A stretch of 64,000 nt of DNA from Kribbella sandramycini (GTDB lineage Bacteria > Actinomycetota > Actinomycetes > Propionibacteriales > Kribbellaceae): the NCBI RefSeq assembly GCF_013131805.1, contig NZ_JABJRC010000003.1, positions 620,001 through 684,000 of the forward strand, given 5' to 3'. Shown one piece after another: positions 1 to 6,875 of the stretch (its first letter is position 1; each line of letters begins with the position of its first letter). Position numbers and translations under genes: made by a program. The notes beneath the pieces are model-generated. The model did not search any database. It was not told the DNA's origin and worked only from the letters and a program-made list of their open reading frames with translations.

Positions 1-1
1 C

Positions 2-535
2 GGCCCGTACCAACCAGGGACTGCGGCTGTGCTGACCGAAGCCGGCGGTCAGAGCCTCGGCGCCGAGGTCGGCGACGCGTGGCGAACCGGTCGCTATCAA
101 GCGCCCTACTTGCGGGACCCGCTGCTGGACGAAGGCGCGCTGGTCGAGACGCTCGAGACGGCGACGTTCTGGTCGCGTATCCCGGCGTTGAAGGCCGAGG
201 TGACCGAGGCGTTGGTGAAATCGCTCAGCGACCAAGGCACGCCGCCCTTGGTGATGTGCCACGTCTCGCACGTCTACGAGACCGGCGCCTCGCTCTACTT
301 CACCGTCGTCTGCGCGCAGCACGACCGGCCGGTAGAGCAATGGCAGACCGCGAAACAGCAAGCCAGCCAGGCGATCGCGGCCGCCGGTGGCACGATCTCG
401 CACCACCACGGCGTCGGCGCCGATCATCGCGCCGCGTACGCCGCGGAGATCGGGCCGCTCGGCGTCGCGGCATTACAGGCGGTCAAGGATGTGCTCGACC
501 CGGACGGCATCCTCAATCCGGGCATTCTGATCTGA
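2..535 (+). CDS. FAD-linked oxidase, C-terminal part (partial)
   Basis: The reading frame is open from the first bases of the window, so this is the C-terminal 177 residues of a gene that starts upstream. The sequence resembles the C-terminal domain of FAD-linked oxidases of the alkyldihydroxyacetonephosphate synthase / glycolate oxidase subunit type. The HHHGVGADHR segment near residue 130 matches the cofactor-proximal His-rich motif of that family, and the end (LDPDGILNPG) is its standard terminus. The FAD-binding half lies outside the window, so substrate and full length cannot be judged. A flavin-dependent oxidation of a 2-hydroxy acid or an alkyl-transfer role are both possible. The stop is followed directly by the palindromic operator of the next gene. 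Confidence 0.85.
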   Translation, partial: GPYQPGTAAVLTEAGGQSLGAEVGDAWRTGRYQAPYLRDPLLDEGALVETLETATFWSRIPALKAEVTEALVKSLSDQGTPPLVMCHVSHVYETGASLYFTVVCAQHDRPVEQWQTAKQQASQAIAAAGGTISHHHGVGADHRAAYAAEIGPLGVAALQAVKDVLDPDGILNPGILI

Positions 536-541
536 CCCTTG

Positions 542-561
542 ACCTCAAGTTCGCTTGAGGT
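542..561. promoter_or_regulatory. MerR/SoxR-type operator palindrome
   Basis: A perfect 8+4+8 inverted repeat, ACCTCAAGTTCGCTTGAGGT, follows a -35-like TTGACC (539-544) that it partly overlaps. The half-site CCTCAAG is the classical half-site of SoxR and related MerR-family activators, which bind between -35 and -10 elements. It lies just ahead of the SDR gene. No MerR gene is visible in the window, so the regulator is probably further upstream or elsewhere. Confidence 0.7.
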
Positions 562-576
562 ATGACGGTAGTGCGC

Positions 577-1296
577 ATGACTCCCGAACCTGCCAACCGT
601 CCTGTCGCTCTGATCACCGGCGCTTCCGCCGGTCTCGGCCTCGCCCTGGCCCACGGCCTCGCGGATCGCGGGTGGGCGCTGGTGATCGACGCCCGCGGCG
701 CCGATGCCCTGAAGGAAGCCGCCGACGCGCTCGCCGACCGCACCGACGTCGTCCCGCTGGCCGGTGACATCACCGACCCCGAGCACCGCGCCGACCTGGC
801 CGATGCGCTGATCGAGCTCGGCCGCGTCGACCTGCTGATCAACAACGCCAGCTACCTCGGCCCGAGCCCGCTGCAGAAGCTTGCGGACGCCGACCTCGAC
901 GAACTCCGTCGTGTCCACGAGGTCAATGTGGTCGCGCCCATTGCGCTCACCCAGGCCGTGCTGCCGCAGCTCGCCGCATCGGCCGGGGTGGTGATCAACA
1001 TCAGCTCCGACGCCGCAGTCGAGGCGTACGAGGGCTGGGGCGGCTACGGCGCGACCAAAGCCGCCCTCGACCACGCGTCGCGAGTACTGGCCGAAGAGCA
1101 CCCCGCACTGGCGGTGTACGCCGTCGACCCAGGTGATCTGCGGACGGCGATGCACCAGGCTGCCTTCCCCGGTGAGGACATCTCGGACCGGCCCGAGCCG
1201 GCAACCGTCGTACCGGCGTTTCTGCGGCTGCTGGACCAGCGGCCGGCCAGCGGGCGCTATCGGGCCGCAGAGTTCGCTCCGGCGGTGACGTCATGA
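577..1296 (+). CDS. Short-chain dehydrogenase/reductase (SDR)
   Basis: A 239-residue classical SDR, expected to be a cytosolic NAD(P)-dependent oxidoreductase. The N-terminal TGASAGLG is the nucleotide-binding glycine motif, NNAS (about residue 88) is the stabilising NNAG-type motif, and the catalytic Tyr/Lys pair is in YGATKAALDH. The preceding NISSD contributes the catalytic Ser. An ATG at 562 is in frame but sits only 1 base beyond the operator palindrome, too close to GAGG for a ribosome site, so the ATG at 577 (possibly leaderless) is preferred. It overlaps the next gene by four bases (ATGA), implying translational coupling. The substrate cannot be deduced. Confidence 0.88.
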   Translation: MTPEPANRPVALITGASAGLGLALAHGLADRGWALVIDARGADALKEAADALADRTDVVPLAGDITDPEHRADLADALIELGRVDLLINNASYLGPSPLQKLADADLDELRRVHEVNVVAPIALTQAVLPQLAASAGVVINISSDAAVEAYEGWGGYGATKAALDHASRVLAEEHPALAVYAVDPGDLRTAMHQAAFPGEDISDRPEPATVVPAFLRLLDQRPASGRYRAAEFAPAVTS

Positions 1297-2324
1297 CGAT
1301 CCATCCCCATACCCGTTTCGAGCTGCCCGATGCGCTGAACGCGACCGAACCGCCGGAGGCGCGCGGACTGGCGCGGGACCAGGTGAAGCTGTTGGTCGCG
1401 GAGGGGTCGACCGTCACACACACCAGGTTCGACAAGATCGGTCAGCACCTGCGACCGGGAGACCTCCTGTTGGTGAACACGTCCGCCACCCTGCCCGCCG
1501 CAGTGGATGGAACGTGGATCACCGGCGCCGGCGTCGCGCCAGTGGTCGTGCACTTCTCCACAGCCCTGGACGACGGCAACTGGGTCGTCGAACTGCGCAA
1601 CGGCGGCACACCGATGTTGGGCGGCACGTCAGGCGATCAGGTGGAGCTGCCGCGCGGGATCCTCACCCTGCTGGCGCCGTACCAGCGGGACTCCACCCGG
1701 CTGTGGATAGCGAAACCGCCAGTGCGGGATGTGGTCGGCTACCTGCAGCGCCACGGCCGACCGATCACCTACAGCTATGTGAATCGCCGGTGGCCGCTGG
1801 CGTCGTACCAGACCGTCTTCTCCAGAGATCCGGGCAGTGTGGAGATGCCGAGTGCCGGTAGGCCGTTCAGCTTCGAGCTGGTCAGTCAGCTCGCCGCACA
1901 GGGCGTACTGATCGCACCGATCACGCTGCACTGCGGTGTCTCATCGCTGGAGAGCCATGAACCGCCACTGCCCGAGCGGTACGACGTCCCGGCGCACACG
2001 GCCCGGTTGGTGAACTGGGTCCGCGCGAACGGCGGCCGGGTGGTCGCCGTGGGCACCACAGCGGTGCGGGCGATCGAGTCGGCCGTGACGGACGACGGCT
2101 CAGTCGTCGCTGCGCGCGGCTGGACCGATCTCGTCCTCGGACCCGACCACCAGGTTCGGGTCGTCGACGGGCTCGTCACCGGGATGCATGCGCCCGAGGC
2201 CTCGCATCTGCTCCTGCTGGAGTCCGTCGTCGGCGGGGAGACGGTGCAGCGTGCCTACGACGCGGCCCTGCAACAGGGATACCTCTGGCACGAGTTCGGC
2301 GACACCAGCCTGCTGCTGCGGTGA
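1293..2324 (+). CDS. QueA-like S-adenosylmethionine:tRNA ribosyltransferase-isomerase
   Basis: A 343-residue protein with the fold pattern and length of QueA, which transfers and isomerises the ribosyl group of SAM onto 7-deazaguanine in tRNA during queuosine synthesis. Recognisable blocks are the early GDLLLVNTSATLPA, the central SYQTVFSRDPGSVEMPSAGRPF and the C-terminal GYLWHEFGDTSLLL. Conservation is weaker than in true QueA; for example the usual TLHVGLGTF stretch reads TLHCGVSSL. No other queuosine gene is nearby, and it is coupled to an SDR gene, so it may be a QueA paralog with a different acceptor. Family membership is secure, the exact reaction is not. Confidence 0.8.
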   Translation: MTIHPHTRFELPDALNATEPPEARGLARDQVKLLVAEGSTVTHTRFDKIGQHLRPGDLLLVNTSATLPAAVDGTWITGAGVAPVVVHFSTALDDGNWVVELRNGGTPMLGGTSGDQVELPRGILTLLAPYQRDSTRLWIAKPPVRDVVGYLQRHGRPITYSYVNRRWPLASYQTVFSRDPGSVEMPSAGRPFSFELVSQLAAQGVLIAPITLHCGVSSLESHEPPLPERYDVPAHTARLVNWVRANGGRVVAVGTTAVRAIESAVTDDGSVVAARGWTDLVLGPDHQVRVVDGLVTGMHAPEASHLLLLESVVGGETVQRAYDAALQQGYLWHEFGDTSLLLR

Positions 2325-2479
2325 CGCCGCCGGTTGGTACTGCTCATTACCGGGCCGTGCGCGTTTGTCCACATGGCGTGGGCTCATGGCTCTATTGGAG
2401 GGCGCGCACGGGTACCTGTCACCCGGTTTGATCCAACCGAGCGGAAAATGTGGCCTAGGCCGTATTAGTTACCCGCGGG

Positions 2480-3238
2480 TCAGCGGAAGGCCTTGTTCCG
2501 GCGGCGGTTGGTGTCCTGGAGGAAGAGCCAGCCGAGGCCGGCGCCGGCCAGGAAGCCGCCGAGGTGACCCTGCCAGGAGATGAACGGCAGCAGGAAGGTG
2601 AGCAGGGCGGTGATGCCGACGTACCCGACGATCCAGCTGACGTCGAGGTTGCGGGAGCGCTCGATCACCAGCAGCGCGCCGACCAGACCCAGGACGGCGC
2701 CGGACGCGCCGACCGTCGGCATACCGGGTGCGCTGAACAGCCAGACCACGACGCTGCCGCCGAGGGCGGCCCCCAGGTAGAGCAGCGTGAAGCGGAGCCG
2801 GCCGAGCATCCGCTCCAGGACCAGGCCGAACTGGTAGAGCGCGAGCATGTTGGCCAGGATGTGCCAGAGCTGGAAGTGGCTGAAGTCGCCGGTGATGAGC
2901 CGCCACGGCTCGGCCGCCACGTACATCGGAGTCAACGGCAGGCTCGCCCGCGCTTGTGGGCTGACCTGGAGAACGACGAACACGAAGATGTTGATCGCGA
3001 TCAGCACGAAGGTGACGAGCTGCCCGTTCGCGCGCTGGATGCCGCCCAGCGACGTCCGGGTCCGGGGGATCGACTTCACGCCGTCCGAGAAGCACTGCGG
3101 GCATTGGAAGCCGACGGCCGCGCTGTTCATACAGGCGGGGCAGATCGGCTTGTCACAGCGCTGGCAGCGGACTCCGGCGGGCCGGTCCGGGTGCCGGTAG
3201 CAGACGGTCCCTGTCACGGGGCGGAGTCCTTTCAACAA
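2480..3238 (-). CDS. Rhomboid-family intramembrane serine protease
   Basis: 252 residues. The N-terminus carries a Cys/His cluster (CYRHPDRPAGVRCQRCDKPIC, then CxxC) that looks like a B-box-type zinc ribbon, as in other actinobacterial rhomboids. About six membrane segments follow. The catalytic serine is in GASGAVLGL (near residue 180) and the catalytic histidine in HLGGFLAG (near residue 226), the standard rhomboid dyad. It would cleave membrane-protein substrates within the bilayer. It lies upstream of and codirectional with... the cyclophilin gene is transcribed first, then this gene, with a strong hairpin between them. Rhomboid next to a cyclophilin is a common actinobacterial arrangement near the pknB cluster. 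Confidence 0.92.
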   Translation of the reverse strand: MLKGLRPVTGTVCYRHPDRPAGVRCQRCDKPICPACMNSAAVGFQCPQCFSDGVKSIPRTRTSLGGIQRANGQLVTFVLIAINIFVFVVLQVSPQARASLPLTPMYVAAEPWRLITGDFSHFQLWHILANMLALYQFGLVLERMLGRLRFTLLYLGAALGGSVVVWLFSAPGMPTVGASGAVLGLVGALLVIERSRNLDVSWIVGYVGITALLTFLLPFISWQGHLGGFLAGAGLGWLFLQDTNRRRNKAFR

Positions 3239-3247
3239 GACCGAGGT

Positions 3248-3272
3248 GCGGGGCCGGGAAGGCCGGCCCCGC
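3248..3272 (-). terminator. Hairpin terminator after the cyclophilin gene
   Basis: A perfect 10-bp stem, GCGGGGCCGG paired with CCGGCCCCGC around a 5-nt loop, lies between the cyclophilin stop and the rhomboid start, both on the minus strand. There is no strong U tract, so it may be an attenuator or an intrinsic terminator of the U-poor type seen in GC-rich genomes. Confidence 0.6.
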
Positions 3273-3280
3273 AGGTGGGA

Positions 3281-3832
3281 TCAGGCGTTCTTGCGCTCGA
3301 TGACCACGTTGTTGATCACGATCGGGTCGATCGGCCGGTCGCCCGGGGCGGTCGGCGCGGTGGCGATCGCGTCCACGACCTTCTGCGACTCGGCGTCGAC
3401 GACCTCGCCGAAGATCGTGTGCTTGCGGTTCAGGTGCGGGGTCGGGACCACGGTCACGAAGAACTGCGAGCCGTTGGTGCCCTGGCCGAACTGGATGCCG
3501 GCGTTCGCCATCGCGAGCAGGTACGGACGGTCGAACTGGAGCTCCGGGTGGATCTCGTCGTCGAACTGGTAGCCCGGCGTGCCGGTCCCGGTCCCGAGCG
3601 GGCAGCCGCCCTGGATCATGAAGCCGTCGATGACGCGGTGGAAGCCCAGGCCGTCGTAGAACTTCTCGTGGCTCGGCTGCCCGGTCTGCGGGTCCGTCCA
3701 CTCCTTGGTGCCCTCGGCGAGCCCGACGAAGTTCTCCACGGTCTTCGGCGCGTGGTTCGGGAACAGCCGGATGACGACGTCACCCTTCGTCGTCTGCAGG
3801 GTCGCGTACAGCTCTTCGGCCACGGGTGTCAC
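3281..3832 (-). CDS. ppiA: Peptidyl-prolyl cis-trans isomerase, cyclophilin type
   Basis: 183 residues, a single cyclophilin domain without signal peptide, hence cytosolic. Diagnostic segments are NHAPKTVENFVGLAEG near the N-terminus, FHRVIDGFMIQGG (catalytic Arg and Phe region), NAGIQFGQGTNGSQFFVT (active site) and LNRKHTIFGEV. It accelerates proline isomerisation during protein folding. A cyclophilin gene of this type stands near the origin-proximal cell-wall cluster in many actinobacteria, which fits the crgA-pknB cluster about 20 kb downstream. The ATG at 3832 is preceded by an AGGAG-like site on the minus strand. Confidence 0.95.
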   Translation of the reverse strand: MTPVAEELYATLQTTKGDVVIRLFPNHAPKTVENFVGLAEGTKEWTDPQTGQPSHEKFYDGLGFHRVIDGFMIQGGCPLGTGTGTPGYQFDDEIHPELQFDRPYLLAMANAGIQFGQGTNGSQFFVTVVPTPHLNRKHTIFGEVVDAESQKVVDAIATAPTAPGDRPIDPIVINNVVIERKNA

Positions 3833-4001
3833 TCCTAGTCGGTTTACCTACTGACAGCGTCGATCCTGTCATGCGACCCCAAAAATCTCCGCACCTGACC
3901 CACGGGGTTTGACAACTGGGTACGCGTACGATGCAGACAAGACCGGATTTGTCCAGAGTTGTATCCGTGGCGAGGGCCGCGCACGGCATGAGGAGGGAAC
4001 C

Positions 4002-4823
4002 GTGGGTTTGAGGAAGTCCAAGGGCAGAGTCGAGACCGCGAAGGACCGGGTTCGGCCGTTCGCCGAGTCGGCGTCGGATCGGATCGGACCGGCCGTTGGT
4101 CAGGTCCGTGACCACCTCGGCCCGGCCGTGGGCACCGCACGGGAGAAGGTGTCGCCGTACGCCGAGAAGGCTGTCGAGCGGGGCGCGCACCTGGCCCATG
4201 TCGCGGTCGAAAAGGCCGGCCCGGTGATCGATGACGCGCTGGCCAAGGTCGGCCCGGCCACCGAGCAGGCCGCCGAGAAGGCGCGTGAGCGGTTCAACGA
4301 CGACGTGCTGCCGAAGGTGACCGCCGCGCTGGCGTCGCTGGCCGCGGCCGCCGAGCCCGTCGTCGAGGAGACGACGCGCCGGGGCAAGGCCACCAAGGCC
4401 GCGCTCCGCGGTGAGATCGACGCGCCGACGAAGAAGAGCCACAAGCTGCGGACGGCGGTGCTGTTCCTCGGGCTCGGCGCGCTCGCCGCGGCGGCGCTCA
4501 AGAAGCTGCTGACCCCGCCGGAGCCGGCCTGGCAGTCGACCCCGACCAGCGGCCGCGACTACAGCTCCGCCCCGGCGCCGCGACCCGACACCGCGACGTC
4601 GAACGGGCACGCCAAGGCCGACGCCCCGAAGGCCGACGCGCCCAAGCCCGAGGCCGCCAAGCCGGCGGCTCCGAAGGCGGACACCCCGAAGGCGGCGGAG
4701 CCGAAGGCCGAGGCCAAGGCGGACGCCAAGGACGAGGCCGACGTGAAGGCGGCGTCCAACGGCGCGGCCAAGAAGACCACCACCGCCCGGAAGTCCACGG
4801 ACCCCAAGCCCACGGACTCCTGA
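4002..4823 (+). CDS. DUF5324-like amphipathic Ala/Lys-rich protein
   Basis: 273 residues from a GTG preceded by AGGAGGG with ideal spacing; the frame is open further upstream but without a comparable ribosome site. The first 140 residues are imperfect repeats of the type AxDRVxPxAExAxDRIGPA, predicted to form long amphipathic helices. One hydrophobic segment follows (LRTAVLFLGLGALAAAAL, near residue 150). The last 90 residues are low-complexity Pro/Ala/Lys/Asp (repeated PKADAPK units), likely disordered. This matches my memory of the DUF5324 family found beside the cyclophilin gene in streptomycetes; function is unknown. A membrane-associated surface or scaffold role is only a guess. Confidence 0.75.
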   Translation: MGLRKSKGRVETAKDRVRPFAESASDRIGPAVGQVRDHLGPAVGTAREKVSPYAEKAVERGAHLAHVAVEKAGPVIDDALAKVGPATEQAAEKARERFNDDVLPKVTAALASLAAAAEPVVEETTRRGKATKAALRGEIDAPTKKSHKLRTAVLFLGLGALAAAALKKLLTPPEPAWQSTPTSGRDYSSAPAPRPDTATSNGHAKADAPKADAPKPEAAKPAAPKADTPKAAEPKAEAKADAKDEADVKAASNGAAKKTTTARKSTDPKPTDS

Positions 4824-4838
4824 GTAGGTACCGCAACG

Positions 4839-4878
4839 ACGAAGGCCGCGATCCCCACCTGGGGGCCGCGGCCTTCGT
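4839..4878. terminator. Bidirectional terminator between convergent genes
   Basis: ACGAAGGCCGCG (4839-4850) pairs perfectly with CGCGGCCTTCGT (4867-4878), with further CCCC/GGGG complementarity in the loop. It sits between the stop at 4823 and the convergent stop at 4890, so it can serve both strands. Confidence 0.8.
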
Positions 4879-4889
4879 GTGTGTCGAAA

Positions 4890-5210
4890 TCAGTTCGGCA
4901 GGGGTTCGTCGGCGTCGTGGTCGGGCCGGGCGATCGAGTAGCGGCCGGCCGAGAGCAGTTGGGCCGCGTAGCGGTGAGTGATACAGGGGTAGGTGCCGCC
5001 GCAGTCGGTGCAGACCGCGTGGTTGCGGTGCAGCCAGGGCAGGACGCCGAAGCGGCGGATCCAGGTCAGTGGCTCGCGGTCGGGTGCGTGCGCGTGGAGA
5101 GCCGACCGGGCGGCGTCCTGGATTTCGGGCGCGGTCCAGTCCTCGGCGCTCTTGTCCATCAGCGCGCTCAGGTCGGGGTGGAGGTGGGCGGTCGAGCGGG
5201 TCTTCGTCAT
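4890..5210 (-). CDS. Small hypothetical protein with a Cys/His cluster
   Basis: 106 residues, hydrophilic, no signal peptide or membrane segment. I do not recognise the family. Near residue 68 it has CTDCGGTYPCITHR, a CxxC-x5-CxxH arrangement that could bind a metal. Otherwise the sequence is rich in Asp, His and Arg. The ATG is preceded by GGAAG at suitable spacing on the minus strand, and the convergent terminator at its 3' end supports a real transcript. It is flanked by a DUF5324-like gene and an alkyltransferase gene but shares no obvious operon with either. Confidence 0.6.
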   Translation of the reverse strand: MTKTRSTAHLHPDLSALMDKSAEDWTAPEIQDAARSALHAHAPDREPLTWIRRFGVLPWLHRNHAVCTDCGGTYPCITHRYAAQLLSAGRYSIARPDHDADEPLPN

Positions 5211-5382
5211 GTGGGCGTCTTCCGAGGCAGGAGGTGGCGCGACTGAAACGATGGCTTGAAACGTGACGAATCAGTCGCGATTAGCAACGGTAGTCCTGTC
5301 GTGTCCAACGAGGCGCGCCGAAAGAGGCTATGTCGGTGTCAGATCTTCGTCAGGTTTCGGAGCGTGTACAGCAGATGCACAC

Positions 5383-5856
5383 TCAGGTCCATCGGTCTTC
5401 GAAGCTGATCCGGGCTTCCAGCTCGAGCAGATGCCGCTTGGTGGGGATGCCACCGCCGAAGCCGACCATCTTGCCGCCGGCGCCGACGACCCGGTGGCAG
5501 GGCACGACGACGGGGAGCGGATTGCGGTTGCAGGCCGTGCCGACGGCGCGCGCGGCCCCGGCGTCGCCGACGATCCGCGCGACCTCGCCGTACGTCTGCA
5601 TCTCGCCGTAGGGGATCTTGCTCAGCTGACCCCAGACCGCCCGCTCGAACTCCGAGCCGCTGCGCACCGAGAGCGGCAGGTCGAACTCCTGCAGCTCGCC
5701 CGCGAAGTACGCCGTCAGCTGTTCGGCCGCTCGCGACAGCAGCGGATCGGATGCCGCCGGCCGGTCGAGCCGCTGGAACGTGACCCGGCACAACCCGGCA
5801 TCGTCCACCGCGAGTGACAGCTCGCCGATGGGTGAGTCGACCACTGACCAGCGCAT
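5383..5856 (-). CDS. ogt: Methylated-DNA--protein-cysteine S-methyltransferase
   Basis: 157 residues from the ATG at 5856, which has GGGGAAG nine bases upstream; an in-frame extension to 5898 exists but has no ribosome site. The active-site motif PCHRVVG is present near residue 125, preceded by AVGTACNRNPLPVVV and the helix-turn-helix region (IPYGEMQTYGEVARIVG). It removes O6-alkyl groups from guanine in a suicide reaction on the PCHR cysteine. Length and domain layout match stand-alone Ogt/MGMT rather than the Ada fusion. It is a single-gene unit. Confidence 0.94.
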   Translation of the reverse strand: MRWSVVDSPIGELSLAVDDAGLCRVTFQRLDRPAASDPLLSRAAEQLTAYFAGELQEFDLPLSVRSGSEFERAVWGQLSKIPYGEMQTYGEVARIVGDAGAARAVGTACNRNPLPVVVPCHRVVGAGGKMVGFGGGIPTKRHLLELEARISFEDRWT

Positions 5857-5944
5857 GGGCACCATCTTCCCCGTCGGCACGGACACTTTCCGCGACAACC
5901 TGATGTCCTCGCCCGGTCACAGGGTGTTGTGCTATTTCTGATCC

Positions 5945-6670
5945 ATGGCGACCCGGCCGCAGCAACCGCCGCTGGACCGATGGTTCTCGTCGGAGCGCAC
6001 GCTGGGCGTGGCCGCGTCCGTCCTCGTCGTCGCCGTCACTCTGACCACCTGGGCGACCGCCTGGTCCGACTGGTACTCCTACCAAACAGTCGTTCGGTAC
6101 GGCGACGATCACGACCAGCTGGCCGAGGCGGCGATCGTCTCCGGTCTGCTCGGGATCGTCGCGGGCGTCGTCCTGTTCGCGTCGGCCGCCGTCTTCATCG
6201 TCTGGCTGTGGCGGGTCCGCTGGAACGCCGAGATGTTCTGCCGCGGCGAGCACCGGTTCACCCGCGGCTGGGTGCTCGGCAGCTGGATCTGCCCGGTGGT
6301 GAACCTCTGGTACCCCAAACAGGTCGTCGACGACATCGTCGCGGCCAGCGATCCGCGGACGCCGCCGCGGACCGAGTCGCTGCGCGACGTCCCCGGCACC
6401 CGGCTGGTCTGGGTCTGGTGGATCACCTGGGTGGTCGGCCTCGTCACCGGCAACATCGTCCAGCGCGGTGTGCTCGGCGGCGCGACCGAGGCCCACGACC
6501 TGCGGACGAACGTGATCCTGTCCACGATCTCGGCGATCTTCACCACCGCGGCCGCCGTCCTCGCGGTCCAGCTGATCGCGCGGATCGACGAGCTGCAGAC
6601 GAACCGGCCGTGGGTGCCCTGGTGGGCGGCCGGCGAGCGGGAGTCCGGCTTCCAACCTCCTGCGCGGTAA
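5945..6670 (+). CDS. DUF4328 membrane protein
   Basis: 241 residues with about four hydrophobic segments. The central block WRVRWNAEMFCRGEHRF followed by GWVLGSWICPVVNLWYPKQVVDDI is the signature of DUF4328, an actinobacterial membrane family of unknown function. It lacks the long tail of its downstream paralog. The two genes are codirectional but separated by about 200 bp, and the second has its own good ribosome site, so they look like a diverged tandem duplication rather than one tight operon. Confidence 0.85.
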   Translation: MATRPQQPPLDRWFSSERTLGVAASVLVVAVTLTTWATAWSDWYSYQTVVRYGDDHDQLAEAAIVSGLLGIVAGVVLFASAAVFIVWLWRVRWNAEMFCRGEHRFTRGWVLGSWICPVVNLWYPKQVVDDIVAASDPRTPPRTESLRDVPGTRLVWVWWITWVVGLVTGNIVQRGVLGGATEAHDLRTNVILSTISAIFTTAAAVLAVQLIARIDELQTNRPWVPWWAAGERESGFQPPAR

Positions 6671-6875
6671 ACCAAACCGTTACACGCCGTCGGATGCCTC
6701 GTTACAAGAGGTGATGGCCGTACGAAAAGAACACGTTAAGTCGATACCCTCCGTGCTGGGACCGACTCCTCAGGCGTACCTACTTCGTGGTATCAATGTG
6801 GCTCGGTCATGCGGGGGCAGGTTTTGGCCGAGACGCCGAACAGACGGAGTTCCAGCAACGCGAGGGACGCACGAC

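Noticed and set aside
5263..6655. Long open frames on both strands around the alkyltransferase and first DUF4328 gene
   Set aside because: They overlap well-supported genes in other frames and lack motifs or ribosome sites.
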